Source: Candidatus Njordarchaeota archaeon (GTDB lineage: Archaea; Asgardarchaeota; Njordarchaeia; Njordarchaeales; Njordarchaeaceae). From it: a stretch of 22,842 nucleotides of DNA. The stretch covers positions 1 through 22,842 of the forward strand of contig JAHKLG010000006.1 of assembly GCA_029856625.1 (NCBI GenBank). The letters run 5' to 3'. Position numbers and translations under genes: made by a program. The notes beneath the pieces were generated by a model. The model ran no database searches and was not told the origin of the DNA. It saw only the letters and a program-made list of their open reading frames with translations. Below are positions 1-5,822 of this stretch, in pieces (the first letter of the stretch is position 1; every line of letters begins with the position of its first letter).

Positions 1-401
1 AATATTATAGCATTATCAAATGTTCTACCGCGTAAGAAATGAGGATCAGCAATAATGAGTTTGCCCTCAGTAATTAATTTATCTATCTCCTTGAAATCAA
101 TGTAGCCGGTAAGGATATCGTATAAATACTGCTTTGCTAGGATGATAAATTGCTCGCCAATTTCAGCAGTACTGAGTTCTTTTTTAGTAACAATGTCAAC
201 CATGGGGCGACATAGTACGAATCTTTCGAATTCTCCTTGAGCTACTTTCGTTATAGCATATGCTGTGGTCAGTAAAGATTTTCCAGTACCTGTTGGTCCG
301 AAAACGCCAATAATCTCTTTCTCCCTATCTAACAACGCAGTTAATAATTTTTGTTGCCCAGGCGTCACCGGCTTTACCTTAGATAAGAGATCCGTGCTCA
401 T
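1..401 (-). CDS. PhoH-like P-loop ATPase (3' end truncated by window edge)
   Basis: The first 133 codons or so of a minus-strand gene that runs off the window. The ATG at 401 is preceded by a GGTGGTGA Shine-Dalgarno about 5 nt upstream. The N-terminus reads MSTDLLSKVKPVTPGQQKLL, then a Walker A (GVFGPTGTGKS) near residue 40, and further on DPHFLRGRTFDNAII, which corresponds to the segment leading into the Walker B of PhoH-family ATPases. Archaeal PhoH homologues are soluble ATPases with suspected RNA-related or nuclease-associated roles, but the precise function is not established. The Walker B itself is beyond the window edge, so catalytic completeness cannot be judged. It is transcribed divergently from the gene at 696. 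The family call is fairly confident; the function is inference. Confidence 0.75.
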   Translation of the reverse strand, partial: MSTDLLSKVKPVTPGQQKLLTALLDREKEIIGVFGPTGTGKSLLTTAYAITKVAQGEFERFVLCRPMVDIVTKKELSTAEIGEQFIILAKQYLYDILTGYIDFKEIDKLITEGKLIIADPHFLRGRTFDNAII

Positions 402-695
402 TAGGAATCACCACCTATAAGCTATTTAATTAATGAGAGATCTAATCTAAGGTGATTTTATGAAAGATCAATTGTTTAAAGACGATGGAGATCAGATATT
501 AAAGAACGTTCTAAATGACTAATAGCTAACCGTCGGGATCATTATATAATGTATTTTTCTTCTACATGCTATTAAGAATCGATTTAGTTTAAAATTAATC
601 TTCTTTAGTGAAATTAGGAAAAGTGATAAGATATAGAAAAGTTTCGGTAGCATGCTTAAAAGTGAGTCGATAAGCATCTAAGGTTGAGATGAGGG
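402..695. other. Divergent intergenic region with palindromic TATA-like element
   Basis: About 290 bp between the divergent PhoH-like gene and the gene at 696. Apart from the small ORF at 460-522 it holds the perfect palindrome CATTATATAATG (540-551) and a second palindrome AGAACGTTCT (502-511). GCTTAAAAG (654-662) is placed about 25 nt before a likely start site for the gene at 696, which would then have a very short leader. No C/D box, tRNA-like element or longer ORF was seen. Confidence 0.4.
460..522 (+). CDS. Possible 20-codon small ORF with a good Shine-Dalgarno
   Basis: A short reading frame, MKDQLFKDDGDQILKNVLND, begins with ATG at 460 and ends with TAA at 520-522. AAGGTGAT (449-456) precedes the ATG with about 4 nt spacing and is as good a ribosome-binding site as any in the window. 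An AT-rich TATA-like stretch (TTTAATTAA near 424-432) lies upstream. The peptide is charged, with no hydrophobic segment or cysteine motif. It could be a real mini-protein, a leader peptide or chance. Nothing in the sequence assigns a function. Confidence 0.25.
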   Translation: MKDQLFKDDGDQILKNVLND

Positions 696-1643
696 ATGAA
701 AGGAGAGGGGCTAAAAATAAGCAGGTATGATAACCTGAAGATTCTTAATGATTATTACCTTAGACTCGGTACAAAATATGACGGGAAGAAGTTAAAGATT
801 TATTATGAAGTCTTCAGATGCGATAGAGAGAGATTAAGGGCGGGTAACTTAAGAGAGTATGAATTCAAGACGGTTTTTAACCCCAATAATGTTGAGTGGA
901 TATATGTTTTAAAGACTCCTTTCATGTTTTCATCAAACGGCTGTGGAGCTACTAGCTTTAGAGAATGTGAAAAATGTGTCGTCAGAAATGAACATGATGT
1001 AGATATCTGCGGGAGTGCCATTGTATATCTTAGAGTATTTCCGCATAAAGGGGAGGAATTTTGGCTTAAGATTGGGGTTGGTGCTGATTTATTACGGCCT
1101 ATTTCTCAATCGTCCCCATTCGCGATTATTGCTAGAGGAGTCTCTAGAAGAGATGCTCTTCTGATAGAGAGTAAACTTGCTAAATTATTTAAGAAAGTTG
1201 TTAGAAATCCCTGCGGGCGACTTCTGTGGTCAGAAATCATAAAAAAGGGTTTGTGGAATGGGAAGGAGGAAGCTGGTTTTCTACTGGAAGCGTTACCCCA
1301 TATATATGATTCAGTGGAGAGGAAGCTGCCAGAAATTTATAAGAAGCTAATAAATCCTCTCATTTTTCTACCAACAAAATATTTTGCTACGCAATTACCA
1401 AGTTGGATTGAGAGATTACCCATAAGGGATATAAAGAAATATGTCAGCAGAGAGCCTAATGCCGTATATGGTGAGGTAGTGGCTAACAGGGGATGTCTTC
1501 TCGTCATAGAACATGGGGAGGGATTCTGGATTTTTGAACCTAATGAGAGAAGGATCTATGCGGTGGAAAAGATAGTGGGTCTTAGTGATATTCTTCTTAA
1601 TAATCACTTTGTTCAGAGAAGATTAAGGTTAAAAGAGGGCTAA
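696..1643 (+). CDS. Uncharacterised protein resembling DUF2797 (GIY-YIG-like core)
   Basis: A 315-residue soluble protein. The central segment, roughly residues 124-170 (LKIGVGADLLRPISQSSPFA followed about 20 residues later by a glutamate in IESKLAKLF), matches the layout of DUF2797 proteins, in which a K(V/I)G motif is followed by an ER/ES-K helix, as in a degenerate GIY-YIG fold. Cysteines cluster near residues 83-105 (CGATSFRECEKC, then CG), suggesting a metal-binding knuckle. No signal peptide or membrane segment is visible. The ATG at 696 follows a TATA-like GCTTAAAAG at 654-662; an out-of-frame ATG lies at 689. The ASCH gene starts 4 nt after the stop, so the two are probably co-transcribed. 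The family call is from pattern memory and only moderately sure; the function is unknown. Confidence 0.6.
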   Translation: MKGEGLKISRYDNLKILNDYYLRLGTKYDGKKLKIYYEVFRCDRERLRAGNLREYEFKTVFNPNNVEWIYVLKTPFMFSSNGCGATSFRECEKCVVRNEHDVDICGSAIVYLRVFPHKGEEFWLKIGVGADLLRPISQSSPFAIIARGVSRRDALLIESKLAKLFKKVVRNPCGRLLWSEIIKKGLWNGKEEAGFLLEALPHIYDSVERKLPEIYKKLINPLIFLPTKYFATQLPSWIERLPIRDIKKYVSREPNAVYGEVVANRGCLLVIEHGEGFWIFEPNERRIYAVEKIVGLSDILLNNHFVQRRLRLKEG

Positions 1644-1647
1644 GAAA

Positions 1648-2064
1648 ATGGTTCTATTTTACGTTAAGAAGGAATTCTTTGAAGCATTAAGGAGAGGAGA
1701 AAAGAAAGCAGAATTGCGTATTGGAGAAAGTTGGGTCAAAGCTGCGGAGAAGATAAAAAACGGGAAATTAAAGCCAGTAGCCTTTTTTAGGTGGGGTAAC
1801 AAGGTAATTATTCGAGAGATATACGATGTGAGAATTTATCCCAGCATAAGTAAGGCTTTGGCTAATGGAAGATGGAAATTATTAGGTCTTAAGGCTAAAA
1901 CATATCCGGAGGCGATAGACGAGGTAAGAAAATTATATACTAAAGGGGGCAAAGGACGAGCAGTTCTTTTTCTACTAAGAAAGCCGAAAGATATGTTAAG
2001 AGAGGGCGTCTTGAAGGAAATTAAGAAAATAGGGAGATTAGATCATGATAACGCAAAACAATAG
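1648..2064 (+). CDS. ASCH-domain protein (putative RNA-binding)
   Basis: A 138-residue protein with the layout of the ASCH/PUA-like fold: an N-terminal strand, FFEALRRGEKKAELRIGESW (residues 10-29) corresponding to the 'F...I..G.K..ELR' motif, a mid strand VAFFRWGNKVIIREIYDVR, a GLKAKTYPEAIDEV stretch, and a final hydrophobic strand (AVLFLLRK). ASCH domains are generally predicted to bind RNA or modified nucleotides, and a few are amidohydrolases or nucleases; which applies here cannot be told. The C-terminal tail of about 25 residues is basic. It lies 4 nt downstream of the DUF2797-like gene, implying one operon. The domain call is good; the biochemical role is inference. Confidence 0.75.
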   Translation: MVLFYVKKEFFEALRRGEKKAELRIGESWVKAAEKIKNGKLKPVAFFRWGNKVIIREIYDVRIYPSISKALANGRWKLLGLKAKTYPEAIDEVRKLYTKGGKGRAVLFLLRKPKDMLREGVLKEIKKIGRLDHDNAKQ

Positions 2065-2065
2065 T

Positions 2066-2129
2066 ATTCTCTCAGCCTACGGCAAGTTCCTCATTATTCT
2101 TCAGTAGGTGGTGCACTCATCATGTCTCT
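2066..2129 (-). ncRNA. C/D box guide sRNA (sRNA-1), minus strand
   Basis: On the minus strand every element of an archaeal C/D sRNA is present with canonical spacing: C box ATGATGA (2123-2117), 12-nt guide (2116-2105, GTGCACCACCTA), D' CTGA (2104-2101), 6-nt spacer, C' ATGAGGA (2094-2088, close to consensus), 12-nt guide (2087-2076, ACTTGCCGTAGG) and D CTGA (2075-2072). The fifth nucleotide upstream of D' is A, predicting methylation of a U. The guide core GUGCACCAC recurs in both neighbouring sRNAs and is complementary to what I remember as the AGGUGGUGCAU segment of archaeal 16S helix 34. A TATA-like palindrome at 2154-2165 is correctly placed upstream. Box spacing makes this call strong; the target is inference. 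Confidence 0.85.
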
Positions 2130-2153
2130 CTATTTGCAAAATAATGTAAAATA

Positions 2154-2165
2154 CTTTTTAAAAAG
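2154..2165. promoter_or_regulatory. Palindromic TATA element, candidate bidirectional sRNA promoter
   Basis: CTTTTTAAAAAG is a perfect 12-bp palindrome between sRNA-1 (minus) and sRNA-2 (plus). Its centre is 36 bp from the C box of sRNA-1 and 31 bp from the C box of sRNA-2. Archaeal transcription usually starts about 25 bp from the TATA centre, so both RNAs would begin 5-10 nt before their C boxes. A symmetric TBP site could serve both directions. Only position and sequence support this. Confidence 0.55.
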
Positions 2166-2185
2166 CATTAATCGTGAGAAATTAA

Positions 2186-2253
2186 TCTTAAGATGAAGAA
2201 ACTAACCTGCTCTGACGCATAAGCGGATGCTGAACGTGCACCACTCGGATAAA
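2186..2253 (+). ncRNA. C/D box guide sRNA with degenerate boxes (sRNA-2)
   Basis: Plus-strand elements: C-like box AAGATGA (2190-2196, one mismatch to RTGATGA), a 15-nt interval, D' CTGA (2212-2215), an 11-nt spacer, C'-like ATGCTGA (2227-2233, one mismatch), a 12-nt guide (2234-2245, ACGTGCACCACT) and D-like CGGA (2246-2249, one mismatch to CTGA). The downstream guide carries the same GTGCACCAC core as sRNA-1, which is the main reason for accepting the weaker boxes. The fifth nucleotide upstream of the D box is C, predicting a G target. The other guide, ending AACCTGCT, has no target I can name. The TATA-like palindrome at 2154-2165 is suitably placed. It may be a decaying paralogue. Confidence 0.6.
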
Positions 2254-2299
2254 CGAAATCACTTTTTAGCATTTTCCAGAGCAACTTAAGATAGCAAAA

Positions 2300-2307
2300 T
2301 TATATAC
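2300..2307 (+). promoter_or_regulatory. TATA box for sRNA-3
   Basis: GCAAAATTATATAC contains a purine-rich BRE-like lead followed by TTATATAC at 2300-2307. Start of transcription about 25 bp downstream (near 2330) would place the C box of sRNA-3 (2344) some 14 nt into the transcript. Confidence 0.5.
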
Positions 2308-2337
2308 ATATCTATTACACTATCCTTCTAAAATGTG

Positions 2338-2404
2338 ATTATAATGATGATGTGTACCACCTCTGAGCTTAGGCAATGATGATCCTGCCGTAGCGCTGAA
2401 ATGA
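2338..2404 (+). ncRNA. C/D box guide sRNA (sRNA-3), plus strand
   Basis: All four boxes are canonical: C ATGATGA (2344-2350), 12-nt guide (2351-2362, TGTGTACCACCT), D' CTGA (2363-2366), 9-nt spacer, C' ATGATGA (2376-2382), 13-nt guide (2383-2395, TCCTGCCGTAGCG) and D CTGA (2396-2399). The first guide can pair with the same AGGUGGUGCAUG sequence as sRNA-1 if G-U pairs are allowed, but the predicted methylated residue (opposite the fifth base from D') is the G one position 3' of the sRNA-1 target. The second guide shares TGCCGTAG with the second guide of sRNA-1, again shifted by one nucleotide. sRNA-1 and sRNA-3 carry related guides in the same order on opposite strands and look like paralogues. 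Confidence 0.88.
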
Positions 2405-2411
2405 GGAGGAT

Positions 2412-2420
2412 CTTTTAAAG
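2412..2420 (+). promoter_or_regulatory. Candidate promoter and leader of the UbiD gene
   Basis: CTTTTAAAG at 2412-2420 is a TATA-like element about 65 bp before the UbiD start, implying a leader of about 45 nt. That leader would start next to CTACGGCA (2432-2439), which is exactly complementary to TGCCGTAG in the second guide of sRNA-3 (2386-2393). Confidence 0.35.
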
Positions 2421-2486
2421 AAGAATAAGTTCTACGGCACGAAAATTCGACATGGAGTCTTTTAATTCATTAATGTGGTGAACTTT

Positions 2487-3824
2487 TTGATCGAGTTCAG
2501 AAAAGTTCTTGACATTCTTCGTTCTAATAACCTTCTTATAAAAATATCCGAGGAAATATCGGTAGAATATGAAATATCCGCAGTAGTAAGTAGATTAGAG
2601 AAAAGAGCTGCAGTTCTCTTTGACAAAATTAAAGACTTCCAGGACTTTAAAGTTGTGGCAGGAGTTTATGCAGATCGTAAAAGGATAGCCCTTGCATTAG
2701 GGATACCGGAGAAACTTCTTTTGAGCAAAATTATAGGTGGTTTAGAGAAGAGATTAAAGCCAGTCATAATCGGAGATGCGGAAGATTTTCTGAACATTTT
2801 TCAAACAAAATCAAGCATTGACGTAAAAAAAATACCAATTCCGAAATTCTATCCGAAGGATAAGGGGCCGTATATAACAGCTGGAATTGTCGTTGCAAAG
2901 GATCCAGAAACGGGAATTCGAAATTTGTCTTACCATAGAATGACGCCTATTAGTAAAGATGAGTTCGTAGTAAGAGTAGTGGAAAGGGACTTGTGGACGT
3001 ATATTAGAAAAGCAGAAAAAGCTGAAGAGAATCTTGAGGCAGCAGTTATTATAGGGGTTGATCCTGGAACAGCTATAGCAGCTGCTACAACTGTATCAAT
3101 TGATGTGGATGAGCTGGAGGTGGCATCTGGAATCTATGGAAAACCAATTGAACTTCTCCGAGGTTCAAGCATTGACGTAGAATATCCACTCGCAGAAATA
3201 GTTATGGAGGGAGAGTTCATTGCTGGGGAAAGATCACTTGAAGGACCATTTGTCGATATTAGTGGCACATATGATAAGATTAGAGAGCAACCAGTATTTA
3301 AGGTCAAAAAAATTCTCACACGAGATAAACCCATTCTTCATGCAATTCTTCCTGCCGGTCTTGAACATCGAACTTTAATGGGAATGCCAAGAGAAGTAAA
3401 TATACTAAGGATAACGAAGAGTATTGCCATAGTAAAAGATGTAGCATTAGTTAATTGGGGTTGTGGGTGGCTAGAATGTGTTATTGCCATTGAGAAAAGG
3501 CATGAAGATGAACCTATAAATGTAGGATTAGCGGCTATTACTGCTCATCCTAGCATTAAGAAGGTTGTAATTGTGGATGATGACATAGATATCAGGAATT
3601 GCGAAGAGGTATACTGGGCAGTGATTACTAGGGCTCATCCAAAGAGGGACGTGTTGGTAGTGCCACGCGCCAAAGGATCCACGCTGGATCAAAGTGGAGT
3701 TCCAAGAGCAAAAATCATAATTGATGCTACTAAGAAAGAGCCTAAAGAATTGTTTGAGAGGGCGGAAATACCTATAAGTGAAAACGTTAAGAGAATTTTA
3801 GAAAGGTTAAAGGTTGATTATTAG
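2487..3824 (+). CDS. UbiD-family prenyl-FMN-dependent decarboxylase
   Basis: A UbiD-family (de)carboxylase of about 445 residues, the usual size. Characteristic segments are DPGTAIAAATTV near residue 192, EFIAGERSLEGPFVDISGTY near 240, and AGLEHRTLMGMPREVNILR near 290, which carries the conserved E and R of the family; KGSTLDQSG lies near the C-terminus. The family uses prenylated FMN. In many archaea a UbiD homologue decarboxylates trans-anhydromevalonate 5-phosphate in the modified mevalonate pathway; this gene is a plausible candidate, but no partner gene is visible here. The frame opens with GTG at 2475, but GGTGA at 2477-2481 sits ideally before the TTG at 2487, and the protein then begins with the typical (M)IEFRKVLDIL, so I chose 2487. 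The stop overlaps the next start by 1 nt. Confidence 0.85.
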   Translation: MIEFRKVLDILRSNNLLIKISEEISVEYEISAVVSRLEKRAAVLFDKIKDFQDFKVVAGVYADRKRIALALGIPEKLLLSKIIGGLEKRLKPVIIGDAEDFLNIFQTKSSIDVKKIPIPKFYPKDKGPYITAGIVVAKDPETGIRNLSYHRMTPISKDEFVVRVVERDLWTYIRKAEKAEENLEAAVIIGVDPGTAIAAATTVSIDVDELEVASGIYGKPIELLRGSSIDVEYPLAEIVMEGEFIAGERSLEGPFVDISGTYDKIREQPVFKVKKILTRDKPILHAILPAGLEHRTLMGMPREVNILRITKSIAIVKDVALVNWGCGWLECVIAIEKRHEDEPINVGLAAITAHPSIKKVVIVDDDIDIRNCEEVYWAVITRAHPKRDVLVVPRAKGSTLDQSGVPRAKIIIDATKKEPKELFERAEIPISENVKRILERLKVDY

Positions 3825-5230
3825 TGAGCAAATCTAAATCATTAGCGAAAACTCGAAAACTTATATTATACAGAAATCCTTGGTTAAGAAAACCAAAAAA
3901 GATCTTACATGATACGCATATCAGAGCATATCAATTGAGCAAAATTAAGAGAGATTATAGGGAACATCTGAAATTATTAGAAATAGCCAAATATGCTTTA
4001 ATAACTGGCCCACCTTGGGTGGGAAAAACAACCCTCCTTAAACTATTTCTTAGAAGCTTAGTTGAGCGGAACGTATGTAACGTCCTACTATTATATGGAA
4101 AAGACTTTAAGTTACTCAATTTGGAAATGCTTGAGAAATTCCTTAAGCAAATGGGTGGATTAAAATCAATTAGCCTATTGATTGATAATTTGGTCGAAGA
4201 AGAGGCAAACTTTCTCTGGGAGTTAATTGATAAAATAAATCCAGAATTTGTGATAATCACTTCGAGATTCTCTAGCATAATTCATTGTTTCCCTGGTTTC
4301 TTTAAACTTGAATTACTACCTATGGATGTTAAGGAAACCTTTGAAGCAGTAACTAAGAGGAGCGCTAATGAAGATTTGCGCGAATTGATAAGAATTTTTA
4401 AAGAAAAGGATGGCGGGGAACAGAGTTTTTCTTTCAATTGTAATTATAGGATGAAGAGCTTCTTGAGAGACTTAGCTTCGTTTTTCGTGTTCTATTTAAC
4501 GACTGGAGGTATACCAAGGATCTTAGAAGAGAGATTGAGAACTGGAGCGGTGAGGTATAATACATACATTTCTCTTTACGAAGAAATACGGAGAGAAATG
4601 AACCAGAATTGTGAAGGGATATTATCTCATATACTCTCATCGACATTAGATTTAATAGCAGTTCCTCACTCTATTAGAGCAAGAGCATCGAAAGCTAAGA
4701 TATCCTTTAATGAGTTTTATGCTTGTATTCATCGTCTCATTGACATGCATGTTCTAGGAGTTCTTACTGGTGAGGATTTTAAAATTTATTTTAGAGATCC
4801 AGCTTTCTTATACTCGACGCTAGCAATCTTATCTAAGGATGAGAAAGAATTTAAGAAGAAAATTATCAAGTGGACGCGGGGAGATAACATTGGTTACATA
4901 GTCGAGAATATTGTTTTTGAACACTTGTATAGGGGGTTTGGATCAGCTTTAAAATATATCAAAACATCTACTGGGGAGATCGATTTCCTAATAGATCTTC
5001 TAGAGGGTAAAAGTTGCGGATTGGAAGTTAAATATAGAGCTCGAAGGCGGGAAAAGGATATCAGAAAACTCATAGAGATTTCGGAGAGGGAATATATAAA
5101 ACCAGTATTAATAACACGGGAAGGTCTCAGAGTATACAAATTTATTACGGTTGTTCCCGTTTCTGTATTTCTATACATAATTAGTTTTTTATGGAACAGG
5201 AAGAATTTTTGTGGAGATCATTATGAGTGA
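3824..5230 (+). CDS. P-loop ATPase with C-terminal PD-(D/E)XK nuclease-like domain
   Basis: A 468-residue protein starting with GTG at 3824, overlapping the UbiD stop by 1 nt. A Walker A, GPPWVGKTT, occupies residues 62-70. The expected Walker B strand (SISLLIDNLVEEE) ends in DN, not the usual DE. VIITSRF near 145 looks like sensor 1. A winged-helix-like segment lies near 290-320. The C-terminal part has a glutamate in IVFEHL, then GEIDFLID (about 384-391) and LEVKY (about 400-404), the E...D...ExK signature of a PD-(D/E)XK nuclease fold. This is the architecture of archaeal AAA ATPases of the AAA_14/DUF4143 group. The biological role is unknown; relatives are often scattered and mobile. The gene is coupled to the small gene downstream. 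Confidence 0.75.
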   Translation: MSKSKSLAKTRKLILYRNPWLRKPKKILHDTHIRAYQLSKIKRDYREHLKLLEIAKYALITGPPWVGKTTLLKLFLRSLVERNVCNVLLLYGKDFKLLNLEMLEKFLKQMGGLKSISLLIDNLVEEEANFLWELIDKINPEFVIITSRFSSIIHCFPGFFKLELLPMDVKETFEAVTKRSANEDLRELIRIFKEKDGGEQSFSFNCNYRMKSFLRDLASFFVFYLTTGGIPRILEERLRTGAVRYNTYISLYEEIRREMNQNCEGILSHILSSTLDLIAVPHSIRARASKAKISFNEFYACIHRLIDMHVLGVLTGEDFKIYFRDPAFLYSTLAILSKDEKEFKKKIIKWTRGDNIGYIVENIVFEHLYRGFGSALKYIKTSTGEIDFLIDLLEGKSCGLEVKYRARRREKDIRKLIEISEREYIKPVLITREGLRVYKFITVVPVSVFLYIISFLWNRKNFCGDHYE

Positions 5231-5648
5231 CGAAGAGAATAAAACAAACATAGCTAAATACTTAATTGAAGCTTTTGAAAGAAGGGATGAGAAAAAGCTG
5301 AGAGAGATAAGAGTTGTTCTATGGTTAAATTTTCTTGGTCCGAGGTCTTCATTTAGAGAATTAAGGTTATATGAAGTTAGCGAAGACTTCAGTACATTTG
5401 CTATATACGGAATAAGGATCGAAATAAGTGCCTATACATTTCTCAAAAACCTTGTTGCGATTGAAATCGAGAGAGGATACTTTGTAAATTTCGATTTAAT
5501 AGACGATGAAATATGGAATACATTTATAAAAAATGTTTTAAATGGGCAAAAGCCTAGAGTAATCATGGGTGAAAGTTTTAAGAGAAATTTCGGTTTGCCA
5601 GAAGTTTTGTCTGACCTCGATATATACGTTCTTCAATTTCGGTGTTGA
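5223..5648 (+). CDS. Small uncharacterised protein coupled to the ATPase
   Basis: A 141-residue protein I do not recognise. The frame could open at GTG 5211, but GGAG (5213-5216) stands 6 nt before the ATG at 5223, giving an ATGAGTGA overlap of 8 nt with the ATPase stop, so translation is probably coupled. The N-terminal 35 residues are highly charged and helical (EENKTNIAKYLIEAFERRDE). A more beta-rich middle follows (LRLYEVSEDFSTFAIYGIRI), and the protein ends in Cys after a short hydrophobic strand. No signal peptide, membrane segment or catalytic motif is visible. The tight coupling suggests it works with the ATPase/nuclease-like protein, for example as a partner subunit; that is inference from position only. 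Confidence 0.65.
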   Translation: MSDEENKTNIAKYLIEAFERRDEKKLREIRVVLWLNFLGPRSSFRELRLYEVSEDFSTFAIYGIRIEISAYTFLKNLVAIEIERGYFVNFDLIDDEIWNTFIKNVLNGQKPRVIMGESFKRNFGLPEVLSDLDIYVLQFRC

Positions 5649-5714
5649 ATCGTTTAGATTTTCTTAAGAGTGAAGTAATGCGCCACTTCATGGAAAGTAT
5701 CGCAATAAAACATA

Positions 5715-5726
5715 ATCTTTAAAAAG
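5715..5726 (+). promoter_or_regulatory. Promoter of the pgk-gap-usp operon
   Basis: ATCTTTAAAAAG at 5715-5726 is a good archaeal TATA element. Transcription would start near 5745-5750, leaving a leader of about 75 nt before pgk. A small hairpin (TGAAGT/ACTTCA, about 5672-5691) lies just upstream and could belong to the end of the preceding transcript. Confidence 0.5.
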
Positions 5727-5822
5727 TCCTTAACATTCCCTTTCTTTTACCCTATCAGCTCCTATCATTTAGTCCTATTTTTTGGAAGTAGCTCCTAAGT
5801 TCGTTATTCTAAGGGAGTTTTT

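Noticed and set aside
3577..3583. ATGATGA C-box match
   Set aside because: It encodes part of VIVDDDID in the UbiD protein, and no CTGA follows at guide distance.
5671..5691. Short hairpin TGAAGT/ACTTCA before pgk as a riboswitch or attenuator
   Set aside because: Only 6 bp, AT-rich, and upstream of the TATA element, so it is not in the pgk leader.
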